This document shows positions 25,301 through 38,900 of a stretch of DNA of 64,000 nucleotides, one piece after another. Where the stretch lies: contig JAUIRK010000953.1 of assembly GCA_030549495.1 (NCBI GenBank), positions 1,268,001 through 1,332,000 of the forward strand, in the 5' to 3' direction. This stretch comes from Nectonema munidae (lineage: Eukaryota > Nematomorpha > Nectonematoida > Nectonematidae). The position numbers were made by a program, and so were the translations under genes. Positions within the stretch are counted from its first letter, which is position 1, and each line of letters starts with the position of its first letter. A model generated the notes under the pieces. The model worked only from the letters and a program-made list of their open reading frames with translations. It did not search any database and was not told the origin of the DNA.

Positions 25301-25451
25301 TGTTACAGTAAGATTGTGAAATTAGGTAATTCATGAACAAATACAAATTTATATTCCTACAAATTTTTAGGGAATTCATGAAATCCCTAAGTGAAACAGT
25401 AATTTCACGAAAAACCTAAAATTTTAGGAATTTCACAATCTTACTGTAACA
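25301..25451. mobile_element. short palindromic MITE
   Basis: The ends TGTTACAGTAAGATTGTGAA and TTCACAATCTTACTGTAACA are exact complements, and the inner part is also self-complementary (AATTCATGAA... region), so the whole 151 bases can fold into one long hairpin. Flanks share AATAT. Superfamily not assigned. Confidence 0.7.
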
Positions 25452-26495
25452 AATATATGGACACTGCAATTAAGAAGATATTATTTGCAGACGCCCATGA
25501 TGATACAAGAAAAGTGTTTTTAAAACATAAATATTGTCAAATGTAGAGTACTACTTAAAGCTATTTGTACGAGATAAGAATTTTACAATATATTTAACTA
25601 GAGTTTATTTCAAGATCTTTAGTTAACAAAATTAATTGATTACAATAATTCTTATTTAACTTTGAAACTTATAAATATCTATAAGTTCATGGAGAAGAGA
25701 TGATAGTGATCAAGAAAAATATGAATCATATATAAATTTTTGTCGATGGAGGTGTCATTTGGTTTTTTAAATATAAATCTCTATAATCCTATACTATCTT
25801 ATATACAATAGTATATTGGTTTGAGGATCTTCTTTCTTCATAATGAGAATAAGGGATTACATATTTTAGGATTTGACCTTTGGAAAAATTCACTCCATCT
25901 TAGGTAAAAAAGACAACGCTGGAAAAAAGGCGTAAATATATAGAGAGCCCTGTCAGGCTTCCAAAAATTTGTTCAAACCGTCCCGTACTTAAATTTTTTA
26001 AACCCTCGACCGCCCAACTTAACACACGCCTATTTCATTTTTAAAAAGAATAACATTGAATTTTTATGCTCTTAGATTTAAAACAAAATTTCATTTTTTA
26101 TAGCGCCATTTTAAAAATCGAATATCACGGACGCTTTCAAAGCTGATTGTGCAGAAACAAAATGGAGAGCAAGACTAAAGTTGCGCTCTTCAGGAGTGCT
26201 TTTTGCCATGATAGACAAAACATTACGCGCAACAACAAGGAAAGTTCCTTCAATTTAATGTAATGTATTGTATATGTAGTAAAAATGTACTTTATCTAAA
26301 GAAACAAATGGAGCTTTGATGATGTAAAAGTGTCTCTTTGTCTGTGATGTCCTTTACTGATGTTATACTTTTAATCACATATGAGCTATGAATGAATATC
26401 TCATAAAATATAAATTAAAAGTTTTTTGGGAATTAATTCGCATATACCTGCAATTTTACAAGGTAACCCGCAGTACCAATATTGAACCAAAATGT
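25452..26495. other. intergenic DNA, no gene recognised
   Basis: AT-rich; an unidentified GC-richer patch at about 25960-26040. Nothing else seen. Confidence 0.3.
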
Positions 26496-26622
26496 TTAAA
26501 CCATTTGAGGACGAGTGTAGCACCGCCGTACCATGAAATGAAAATCGTCTACTTTACGTATATAAAATTTCATTGAAAAGGGTGACGATTCGTCTTAAAA
26601 ATTTTGATCCTCAAAGGGTTAA
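26496..26622. mobile_element. small TTAA-flanked MITE, copy 1
   Basis: Inverted ends TTAAACCATTTGAGGA and (reverse-complemented) TTAACCCTTTGAGGA, both next to TTAA. The body is clearly homologous to the copy at 47991-48129 (for example CATATAAAATT... TTGAAAAGG). TTAA flanks suggest mobilisation by a piggyBac-type transposase. It ends about 200 bases past the UTP20 stop codon and may overlap its 3' untranslated region. Confidence 0.6.
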
Positions 26623-26818
26623 ACAAATGACGTGCGCAGGCCTCTTTAATATATGTCTGGAAGGAAGGATGGAAAACATACTTTGTCCGTCAGTATTCAT
26701 CTGTCAATTTTCTAAAACAACGCCTACCCGGATTTTGTGCTTTAATTTTCGATTAAAAAATCTAGTCCGCCAATTGGCAGTGCCTTGCACGCACAAAGAG
26801 GTTAGAATTTTAATTTAT

Positions 26819-26923
26819 TTATTTAAACTTCTTTCTTTTCAAAGTTTTCTTCTGTTTTTTGCTCTTTTTAATTTTGTTCTTTTTGATTTTTCTGCGATAA
26901 CCGATTTCTGGCTTGCTCACAAC
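26819..26923 (-). CDS. UTP20: UTP20 exon t (terminal)
   Basis: VVSKPEIGY then a lysine-rich tail (RRKIKKNKIKKSKKQKKTLK) and stop, as in the human C-terminus. An AATAAA overlaps the bases just after the stop. The plus-strand open frame over this exon is a shadow. Confidence 0.88.
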   Translation of the reverse strand, partial: VVSKPEIGYRRKIKKNKIKKSKKQKKTLKRKKFK

Positions 26924-29900
26924 CTTAAAAACAAATATTAAATCAATTTAAAATTTAGTTAAGTAATAAAAGTTAAGTAATTTAGTATTTAGTTAAAGCT
27001 ATCAAGTAAAAAAAGGTATTTTTAAAGTAAATTATTTTTCTACATGCAAGTGTGCAAATGTCTATGATGAAAATTTTTTGAATGATTGAAATCTTCACAA
27101 ATATATTTTATCTTCAACCGAAGTCATTTTTAGTTAAAAAGAAAAGCTCGGGCTTAGTCTAAAAATAAATAAAATAGTATGAGTTGAATTTATTTTTTGT
27201 TTAGCTACAGATGAACTCTCTTCAAACAAATTTGTACGTATCACTCTAAATTCGGTGAAATTTATGTGAAGTCAAAAAAAAAAGAAAAAAAAACTTTAGA
27301 TCTTTCGTATAATTTGGCGACGTAAAATTTCCCCAAATTTGATAATGAAATAAAAAGGCCTAATACTCCTTTAGAAAAGAGACAAAATTTTTTGCATGAG
27401 ACAAAACTTTCAGATTTAACCCTAGTAGCTCTAATTTTATTGGTTGAAAGAACATAAACAATTTTTTATATTTTTTCTAAATTGCCTTTTATTGTTAAAA
27501 TATAATGTAACACTGAGGAAAAATGGATTTTAAAAGGGTAATCAACATATGGGTAATGAGAATGGCGTATTTAGGGGACATTAGGCTATAACGCCCTTTC
27601 TTCTCAAAGAGTAGTAAATTTCACATACTTTGCTCATAGCTTTTTTAGATAAGAAATATTTTTTCAAAAAAATGGCCTCTTAAAATCTTTTAAATAAGTC
27701 ACTGGGTTATTTCTTTAGGAATTGTATTAGAGATTTTATTTTATTTAATATCAAAATATCACCGTATTCCAGTATCATTTATTTTGAATAGTTTATGTAA
27801 CGTGTAGAACGAGTACAAAAAATCTTTCTCTTATTCATAGTTTTTATGGAGTGTTTTCATCGAGAAGGCACAATTGCGCCGCTTGTATCGAACTATGAGG
27901 AAAGTAGGCTTGATGCGGGATCGAACCCAAGACCTTGAATTATCGAATCCAGCATCTAACCAACCTTACTCACGCCCCAACCAAAGTTTTTCATCTGGAA
28001 TTTATTTAAATAAAAGGGAGGTCCGAGAAGAAGGAAGAGGAGAGCCTGCAAGATTTCAAACATCTTAGGACAATAGGAGGCTATACTTTTGTATCAAAAA
28101 ACAAAACTAAAAGACTTAACTAATACCTTTGGGTTTCATACATGATTGAAGAAGCTCTCAGATTTAATGCTTATCATTAAAATATAATAGATTAGGTAGA
28201 TAAGAAACCTTAAACACCAATATTTTGGCAACGTAATTTTCAGGTACTTTTCAAAATAGTGTTGCGAATGCATATCTGTTTTTTGAGAGATTCTCAAACA
28301 TCACGAATACAAGTTTAATAAAGCTTACCAGTTGTGCTAGTTTTTTCTTTCTCTCGGCTTTTATTCCGGCCTTGCCTCTTTGAGCAGCGGCCATGGCTTC
28401 CGTGAATGCGGGTATCCCCAACTTGCGCTTGAGTATTTGGTGGTTTTCGTTGATGATGCTGCACAGACTCAGCCGTTCCTCTTCTTCAGCGATTCCTGAT
28501 CCTTTTCTGTTAGTTTCGTCCGGTTGGCATCTCAACAGAGTTTTGAAGATTCTTTGCTGGGCGAAGGGAGTAATGATTTCCTGATTTATGCTTATATTTA
28601 TCGCAGCTAACCACTTGAAAATGTTTGTTCTCTAAACACACATATAAATTGTGAAGACATATCCGTTAACTTTCCTCTTGTTAACTTATCCGTTTATAAT
28701 CTTTGTATTAAAAAGAATTTATAATCGCAGACGCTGATAGCAAACTATCTGTGATGGTGGGCCGGTTAAAGCAAAAAATTTTGACCGAAAAAAAATATAT
28801 AAACACACTTAAAATTTATCTCCTTAAATCATTCCTTCTTAATTCACTATGCTTCAAAAATGGCTGTTTGATTTACTACTTCACCGGTTACCATGGTGCA
28901 AAAATTCTAGCGAATAATCTGTTTAAGATTAAATCTAAGAGTGATCAGGCGTTGTTTTGATTTCAAACACACTTAGGCATAAAACTTTATATACTAAGAA
29001 AAAGCACGCACGCACGACTCAGCAAAAAAAACACCCACGCCGGATTTTGCCTTTGTGCCAAACTAAAACCAATGCAACGCTTGAAAAGTTGAAAGCTTGT
29101 TCAATCAGATACAACAGCATCGTGGGTTAGCGTTAGTTCAGGGATTAATGCTATACTATTGAGAGGTTTAAGTAAAATCCATTGTGATTGTTCCTGAATA
29201 TATATAATATTGAAATAAATTCCAATTTAAATACCCCTAAGCCCTCCTCCTTCATCATCTTTTCACGTTATACTATTTTTTAATTGAAAAAGGTCGCAAC
29301 GGCCGAAATATATTACTCTATACTACATTACTCATATTCTAATAAAGTCGGGCTTTTCAAACAAAGTAATGGTTTATTTTTAGCTTTAAATGAAGCCTAC
29401 CGACTACCGTATGTTCTGTTGTAATAGTGATATATATATATATATATATATATATGGAGGATCAACTATCGTACTTTCATTACCTATTGCACCATTTTTT
29501 TCAATATTTTGTAAAATATCTCGGAATCTAAGTCATTAAAATTTGGATATCATTTTACCTCAATCATCATCAATACGTTTCCCAAGCAATATCGATAAAT
29601 TAATTTTTTTTTCAATATTTTGCAAAATATCTCAGAATCTAAAAGTCATTAAAATTTGGATATCATTTTACCTCAATCATCATCAATACGTTTCCCAGGC
29701 AATATCGATAAATTAATAATTTAAAAGTTTTTAGCGTATATATCAGACAAAATTGATCAAGAATGTATTTAAACCTTGTAAAATTTCTTTCTTCTTACTG
29801 TTTTGGATAAAGGCATTTGAAAGACTCAATATTTTGACATTTAAGATGAAAAAAAGGAGAATGCATCTGATACAAATAAAGGGAAACAAAGTCTATGCTT

Positions 29901-32900
29901 GGAAAAAACATATACGAACGAGAGCACATATGATGATGTAGTCGTGTAGTACAGTTAATTCCAGATTAATTACCTTCCAGTGTTCTTTAGGAGAAAATTT
30001 GTGTTCAGCGAATGCCTCAGCACACATCTTTTTCAAGATCCAGTCATAGCAGGAAGAAGGGGACTGCGAGCTCTTTTGTTCCAAGTCTGGCGTAGAACTC
30101 TTTCCCAAATCCTGATCTTCTTCATCGCGGCCGCTTTGCTTAGCTTTTTTCCTACACGAACACGAGAGTTCTTTTTGGGGGCCACTCATTTTGTCGCAGT
30201 GGCAAATAACGACACGACTGGCAAATGTCAGATTTTGTATCAACTGCAGAATATAAAAGTTATTTTTATTGTTCAGCTACAAAAATGTACATGTTAGAAG
30301 CGATATGCGAAATAAACAGTCAAATTTTACGGAGTATACTATAATATTTTATCAAAAACGTCAAATGCTTAATTATTTTAATTTGTGGATCTATTTATCT
30401 TTTCGCGATTCAAAGACGAAAAGTGAAGACAAAAGTAAGAAAACTTTTTTATTTATACGAAAAATGAAGGATCCGGTTGATGAAAGGTGACTCCACGCCT
30501 AACTTCTTGTTTTGATTTTTTGAATTGTGATTTGATCTCTTAATATATGATATTTTGAACTTTTTATGGTCCTTAGATTTTATTGCTTCTCTGCTTGGAT
30601 TTTTGAACATTAGCTTATTATTATTTCAATTTTTTACAGAGAGGATTCACTACAAAACTTGTTTTCTTTAAAAAATTGGATTATGGTAAGCTAAGTCTCA
30701 TATTAAAACCATGAACTTCCTGAAAGTTTTAGAAGTATTCTCATTTATTGTATGTAAGTGTCGAATGTTGCTCAAAATTAACACACATTTTTTACGGAAC
30801 ACTAAAATTTTCCGCGTCTATATTTTAAAGTTTATTTAAATATACTAGCATCAATGAAATAAAATATATATATAAAATCAGTGCCTAGGAAAGATGCATC
30901 GGATTCACAGCGCGTATAATGCTACTCTTTCATAGATTGGTTTTCTAAAATTAATTGTCTCTTTTCTTTTTCAATGATTTTTATACAACTTAAGATTTTT
31001 ATTTTATGGGAGTTAATTTTTTTTTTGAAAGGGTTAACAATAATATTTAATTATTTAAATCATAATAAAGTGCATTTTTGTCTACCAACTATTTTTTTAT
31101 GAGTTAGCCATACTTGCTATCAAATATTGAGACTAGGTTCTGCATTGAAATAAATAGCGTGGCAATATTTGAAATATTGAAGTGCTGTGCTCTGACTAGT
31201 AAAATTAGCCGTGATTTATCGAGTCTCTTGTGGGCAGTAGTTTGGTCACTCTTGAGTTAAAACGAGCAAGATTTGACTTTCTTAGTTTTTATATAAAAAA
31301 CCTCACCTTAATACATACATCATTGATGGCCTTTAAAAAAACTGAGGGAGGGGATTGGTCATTTAATTTTAATTCGTATATATAATATCAGTTAATGTCA
31401 GAGATGTCATGAAACCCTTTAAACTTCCAGGAAATTCCCAAGTAATACTGCTAGTTAAGTTTAGGAGTCCTATTTCGCACATTTAACACAGTAAGGTAAA
31501 AAGAAAAGTGTGAAACCTGTAACAAGATTTTTTGATTGGCTGATTTATCAAAATATCTGAGTTGTTTAAAAAAGGCTAAAATGAGAAGATGAAAGTTTTG
31601 ATTGGTGAAAAAATGGCTTGAATGTTGGCGGTTCAAACAAAATGGTTTCTTTGAAAGAAATGAAGCGACTTGATCCACGGTGAAAGTAGCGAATATCAAA
31701 TTGAAGAGGTCAATCGCGCCAAACTGCACCCAGTTATGGAAGTAGCTGAGAAGAGGAAGGGTGGATGAAGCAATGGAGCATAATGCGTTCTTGCACAACT
31801 TGGCTTTCTGCTTCGAGAAGTTTGCAGAAGGGGAGGAGGAATCTGGTTCGTGGAATGCGGGCAAGACGACGAAGTTTAAAATTTTTTTCAACGTTGTCAA
31901 CAAAACAAAAACAAGATGGTCAGTTTGAGAAAGTGCAGAACTGCTCTTGTCAATCACGATGAGTTTTTTCTTGGGGTTGTCGTCACTACTTTCAAATTGC
32001 TTAGAGTCTCTTGAAAAACAAACCAATCAAAATAAAGATATACCAAAAACAATTTATTCAGTGTTCAGAAAATTGGTTACTCGAAAATACAGTTGTACTT
32101 TGCGATACTATATAAGAATAATGAAACAAAACTTACACATAATTTAGACTGATTAGTTTCATTGATAAAATTAGTTGTAAAAATTTGTTATTCGGTTATT
32201 TTAAGTTCAAATTGGTACTGAACAAATTTAAAAATTTTCTAAGTAAATAAACCATCGTAGTATACAGATTGGGGATGAATCATCGTAGTATACAGGTTGG
32301 AGATGAATCATCGTAGTATACAGGTTGGAGATGATATATATATATAATATATATATACCAGGGGCGCACATCCTTGAAATTATAAAGGGGGGGGGGGGAG
32401 GCAGACTTTCAAGCGTCTTCCAAAAAAGACATTTACCAAAAGAGAATATTGAAAACAAACAGATGTTTAATAGGTGTTTATGTTTTACTTTTAAGTATAT
32501 ATTGAAAATGTTATAAAATAAAAAGAGGCATCAACTTAACTGATTATAATAATAGGTCTAACAAAGAAATGATATAAAATCGAAGAGGCATTATTGATTT
32601 CTTCGATAATTATTATCAAAATATAAAAATTAAAATAATTATTATTTATCAAATTCCAGACTTAATTGGGTTATTTTTTATGTCAAATTTGTTTAATAAA
32701 CCAGACAACAGGAAACAACTATAGAAAGTAAAAAATAGAAGAATGAAAAATCGCTCTTGCCTCCCCCTATATAAGCAAAAAGCATTACTTGTATAAAAAT
32801 AAGGATACAATATGACTTAAAATATTAAAAACTCAAAAAGAAAATTCTAAATTAATTTTTTTTGGTTAAAAAAGCTTTATTGCTTATTAGGGAGGCAAAA

Positions 32901-35900
32901 GCGATTTTTTATTTTATTTTTTACTTTCTATAGTTGTTTGTTTGTTTGTAAATTTGAGAAATAAAAATGCTTTTTTTCCTAAACAATGCACAATTATTAA
33001 ATAGTATGATAAGAGGATTCTAAAAATGTATAATAATTTAATATTTGTTGAGTAAGTAAAATTTATCTTTAAAAAAAAGGAAAATAGGAAAGGTAGAAGG
33101 GGGGGGGTTTTTATAAATATTTTTTAAAAAAAAAATATAAAAAAAAATTTGTATATGTAAAATGATTATTTCAAGGTACCCCCAATAGCGTGAAAATTTG
33201 AAAATGAAAAAATTAAGACATTTTTAAAGGTTTTCTGATACAGTTTTATATCATGATTCCAAATACAGTAGAACCTCAAGTATCGGAAGCTTTCTTTCTT
33301 TAGGTAGGTTTTTTTAGTTCGGATACGCAAAATTTTAATTAATGAATTTAATGGATTTTTAATTTATCTTCCTACATTTTTGAAGCAACTTTGCAACTGA
33401 TTGTTTATTAAATTTTTTTTTAAAATTGATCAAAATTTGAAAAGTTTAGTAAATTTCCATTTTTCGATTTTATAGAGCGTTCTCATTTCTACATTTAAAA
33501 GTTTTTAATATTTTTTCCAAAAATTTATTTAAAATCTTTTTTTTATTTCGAGGCGGATATCGAAGAAGACCATCATGTATATCCCAGAGCTCTTTTTACA
33601 TTTATTAATACAAAAATCATCATTCTACAATACTTTCAAAAATCCATATCCATTTATTCTCTAATATTAACAATCTTTATAGAGCGTTCGTTTCTATGCA
33701 ATTAAGTGAAAATAGCTTAACATTTTTTGTACACAATTGTTCAAAAAAATTAGCTGTAAAGGGAAGTACAAAATGGCTTAATTTTAACACAACATTTTAA
33801 TTTAAAAAAAATATTTTTTGAATTCTCTTAATATAGTATACTAAATTTATACTTTAAATTTTTGAGAAAAAGAAATTTCAAGACAATAAATATACAAATG
33901 ATTACGGTATCCGTACCGGGATCAATACACCTTCAATAATTCTTACGCGTAAAATTATGTTAACTTATGATCATAATTTAACTCATTTGCGCTCATAATT
34001 TGTAACATTTTTCAGAATTGTGTTCTTTTCAAGGGATAATTTTTTCGTTCATAACACTTTTTAATATATTATACCGTTTTTAAATTTGTAGTTTAACACT
34101 TGATCCATCTTGTGATTCTGTAAAGTCTTTAAAGTGGAAATTAAATCCTTTTCAAAAGGATTTAGTTAGTTGATTTAGTAAAGTCATTAAAGTGATTCAT
34201 TAAAATTCTTGCGTGGACATTATACCCTCTTCAAAAGGATGTCGTCAATATGTACGTCGACATTATGACGGTCAAAATTTTGTCCGGCAAACGTTCTGAT
34301 GCACCTTTAAATAAGAAAAGATATAAAAATGAAATACACAATTTTTCTTTCTTCTTTCTTCGAATTCATATGCAATTCATCAAGCTCGCAAATAAACTTA
34401 GGAACAATCTTAGCGTACACGTCAACCTCAAATGATTCGCTCTCTGCAAAGATGCCAAAGATTAGTGCGGACATGTGTCTTTGAATCAACTAAATAGCAT
34501 ACATAAAAGATTATGAAATACTGCTTGCTTCGTGTACAAAATGAAAGTTACTGTAGAAGCTTCAAACCATTTCAAATTGAGTGCCAGCATTTCTTCAATT
34601 GTTGGATCTGCGTTTAACTGTTTGAACAGAAGCTTCAGGCACGCAGCTACCTAAAAGTTTAAAAGTTCCTTTTGAAGAATTTAGTACTGTGTGGAATATC
34701 ATTATATTTGCTTCAATAATTAAATTACACCAGAGTGGCGTAATGATATTTAGACTTGAGATATTGAGTAAGTTTATCACATCTTGACACACACACACAC
34801 ACTCCAATCAAATACTCTCTTAGAATTTTAAAATTTGGTTGTTCGAAAATGTACAATGAAAGATAAAAGACCTTTTTCTTAATCTCAGGCAGAGACTCGT
34901 TAATCAGCCTTGGCGCGAGAGAGATGAATATGAAGTTGGCATTGGGTGCCAAATAGGAAGTTATGGGCCAAGACTTGATGAGTAGCGCCAGGAAATCCAG
35001 GACAGAAGATCTTCCATGAGGCATTTCGAATTGTAAGTTGGCCAAGACAAAGTCTAGATGAGCGTGTAAGTCCTTTACTTTGAATGTGTAATTTAGAACG
35101 TATTTGTGATATGCCTAAAATATCCATTAAAGAAAAAGATAACAAAAAATTAATTGATATTTAATTAGGTTAATTAATTTAATTCAAATGCATTCCTCCC
35201 CTTCCCATAAAATAGACACACGACGGTTGCTCCGATAAGCAAATTGGCGGATAAGCTAGCACCAATATAAGATTTATTGGAACGAATGAATTTATGCAAT
35301 ATATAACATCATGTATTGAGTATAACAGGTACTTAAGCATCTTTTTCAAAAGCATTTAAGTAGTTGCTTTGAGGAGCTGCGGTGTTACTATAATTGCATA
35401 GAAGTGAGGCTATCATTATTACGGTAGAACAGCATATTTTAAGTGGCATGTTATATGATGCCATATGTATGGCATTAATTCTAATATCTTCTTTTTCAGA
35501 TTTAGTTTTTAAATGTGCACCTTTTCTAGGTAAATTTATTTTGAAAGTAAACAAATTCCGTTTTATCTGTCTTGCACTAAAAAATATTAAATAACATATG
35601 CACTAAATTGAATTCTCTCGTAATATTCAAAATGCTCAAAGAAGCGGAGAAAAATTGTGTCGTAACACGCTTATCATATCCACTATATGTGAAATCAACA
35701 ATATTAGACTACATATAAGATTCGCTGAGACAACATGACGGATGCCGTTAAGTTTCTGATATATCGTTGAAAGCATAGCATTTATGCATACAGTCAAACC
35801 TCTCTATAATGAATTCCATAGGAACTCAATGAAGGTGTTCTTCAATATATAGAGGTGTTCAATATAAAGCGATTGGATTTGCTTAAAAGAATAAATGATT

Positions 35901-38900
35901 TTTTGAAAAAGTATTCACAAGTAAAATATACTACTCTACTACTTTCCTAATAATAATTATTTTTTTTTCAATCAAGAAAAAATTTAATACTTGTTTTTCC
36001 TAAGCTATCAAACAGCCCTTAAGAATTAAAAAACACGCCCTTAGAGGGGGGAGGGGGTGGGGCTACCACCGACTTTGGAAACGACTGCTTCAGAGTAAAT
36101 AAAAAATTTTGGTTCAAGAATTTTTTCTATTTATAATAGATCAAACTTGTAAGGCATAATTGCGCGTGGCTTCATTCTCAGAAGAAACCATCATTTTGGA
36201 GACGTGAGTCAAACACTCGCGAAGTTGGGCAGAGTCGAATTTGCGAGAGAGAATCGAGTAGAGGAGATTGAAAGCCGTGGTTTGCAAGGAGGCAGTGTAC
36301 AAGTCGCTTTCAATGTAAGTCAAGAGGACTTGCAATTCTTCATTCGTAGCTTTGTAACTTGTCACATCATGTAGCAGTATTGAAAATGTCTGAAATGCAT
36401 TCGAATAATCAAAAAAGACCTAAGAACTTTAAAATGTGCTGCAGACACGCTTTGAAGGGGAATTTTTGACAAAAAACATAAAAAGGTCGAAACCTAAACA
36501 AAGTCAGGATCTAAGATTTGTCATTTAACAGTTGACAAGATAAGTGAGTCAAATTATAAAATAAGGGCCCAAAATTTAGAAATTATTATTTTAACTTCTA
36601 ACTTGACTACTAGTTCAGAGATCACTTTGAGTGAGGATTAATTATAAAGGTAAAGATACGTTGTGCTGTCATCGACAATTTTAATTGCTTATCTGAGCAC
36701 TAACTCCTAATCTTTAGGAATCAAAGGCAAAAAGTTAGATTATTATTGCTCAAGCAACTATCAGTATATGAGAAGCAATCTGCAAGGTCCGTTGAAAATT
36801 GAATTTTGAATGCAAACACTTCTAAATCAATTTTGGGTTTCAATATAAAGAGTACAAACATGCGAATACAAAATATTAAAATCATGGCGCTTTCATTCAA
36901 AAATATTGCTCTTATCACAATGTGAAAAAGAAAAAAGTCAATTATTATTAATTAGTAAAAAAGAAAAACCACAGATCCAGAGAATGAAAGAGTTTCTTGT
37001 TGTACGGACCAGGATAATATCAGTACACGAATTAAGCAAAATATATTACTCAAACTTTTATCTCTATGACGTATTCAAGGGATAGGGGCATTGGGCCACA
37101 CAACTTCTTTTCTTAAAATGAAGTATCTATCTTTCATCTTTTTTGACTTCCAATTTATTTGAAATAGGCATTTCTGTAATTAGATTACAGAATATTATAG
37201 AAATTCAATGCAATAAGAATTACTTTTTTAAAAGTCCGACTTCATTAATAATAATTCTAGTTATGGATATTTCTAAAAGCGAAAGTCTGCTCACTCCTGC
37301 TTACGATCTACATTACGTCAAAAAGGTTGAAAAGTTTCTTGGTATAATGCCGATGGAAACTAAACGTATCAGATCTCTTAAATATGATAAAATAATTTCC
37401 AAAAACTAAATTCAAAAAAAACTAAATTATAGTTTGATAATTTTTTCAAAAAATAAGGGAATGTTTTTTATTTACAAAATTGTGTATAGACGTATTTTCC
37501 GAAACGCTGCAAAAATCCGTCAATGAGTGAAAGAGTTTCGTAAAAAAAATGTTAAAATAATTTGTGGATTAAACCTTAAAGCAAGCGATCTTGAGATTAA
37601 AAGTTTCCCCAGTGGTGGATGTGATCAGACCAAAGTTTTGTAAAAGAGAAAACAGAGAGGAAGGCAGCTTTCTGGATTCAGTCTTGATGGAATTCAGCTT
37701 GAAAGAGTTCAGAAGTTTGCAAGTCACTTTTAGTATCGAAGCTAACAATAGTGGATGATTTGAAGCTTTCAAGTTGTCTATGCACAGCTCAAAAAGAAGA
37801 TGACATTTGAAATAAAACATTAACAAGTGGCTCTCAAAAAAAGTAGAAATCGTTTCTTATTTTTTAGGATGTACTAGAACATTTGAACCAAAGCTATTGT
37901 ACTCTTTTCTTGTAGAAGTCTTATTTCAGATTTAATTCATAAAACTATCAATTAGTGATTCAGCTAACTTCACTACTTATCACTGAAGTATAAGGTTTTA
38001 ACTAGAAATCATAAGTTCTCTTGTATTCGATAATCTACTGCGTGAAAGACCGGTTTCAGCCATTTAAGCCTTATCAGTTCCACTTTGTGTACACAAACCA
38101 TACGATTTGAACTGGCGTCTAGTGGCTGTGCGTGAGCAAGAGAACTTAGAATTTGTAGTTATAAAAAACATCTTGTACGCATAATTAAATATACGGTTTT
38201 AAATGGGAACTTTATATATTCAATTAAATAGTGCTATATAACTAAACTGAGCGTCGTATATTCGACGAACTGGATTATACTGTTTGCCAAAATTCTGTTC
38301 TGGGATGAAGAATTTCAGGGCGTATAAATGGAATTATTTTCTTTAAAGAGATGAAAAAAAACAAAAGAAGCTAAAAAAAGCTCCACAAAAGAAGTTAAAA
38401 TATCACATTGTTTAAGCTCTTTAAGGTTTTATAAAACACTTGTATTTTTGATTTTTTTTCGCACACTGTTTGGTTCTTTTAATCTCTCCTTGCAGTTAAT
38501 CTTTTCCAAGTGTTGTAATACTTGGTATTTAGACGCCATCACTCACTACATTTTTCATTACTGGTTCATTCATTGAGCTTGTGGTCTTTCCTCTTAAATT
38601 ATTTCCTAGTTATTGGAGCAAAGAAATTCTATTTTTTTTAAATGTCTGATCAAATTAGACGGCTATAAACATCGCAAGAATAGAGCTTTCATAAGCATAC
38701 TTCATTAGCGTTGTGTTAGCCTAGGTTTTTTAAAAAGGAATCAATTATATCAATTTTAATTGATTTTTTTTGAGCCTTTTAATATTGTAACAATTTGAAA
38801 TTAAGTTCATTTTTGTTTTCTGACTTTTACATACTGATTAAGTAACTTTTAACATAAAAGCTCCAATATTCCTTTAGAGTTTAGGGGCGCAAAGGAAAAT

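Larger units (their letters stand above)
28632..29973 (-). other. UTP20 intron r/s
   Basis: Contains a TA microsatellite at about 29429-29454 and a 111-base tandem duplication (see next entries); no gene seen. Confidence 0.6.
32010..34337 (-). other. UTP20 intron p/q
   Basis: Contains the 28-base minisatellite at 32253, a CAGGGGCGCACATCC string at 32360 that resembles a hAT terminus, G-runs at 32388 and 33100, and a Tigger-type end at 33266. No gene seen. Confidence 0.5.

Noticed and set aside
26573-26941. 122-codon plus-strand frame
   Set aside because: It is antisense to the terminal UTP20 exon; its apparent composition mirrors the lysine-rich tail on the other strand, and it has no recognisable domain.
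32228-32458. 76-codon minus frame
   Set aside because: Built from the minisatellite, the TA palindrome and a G-run; not protein-like.
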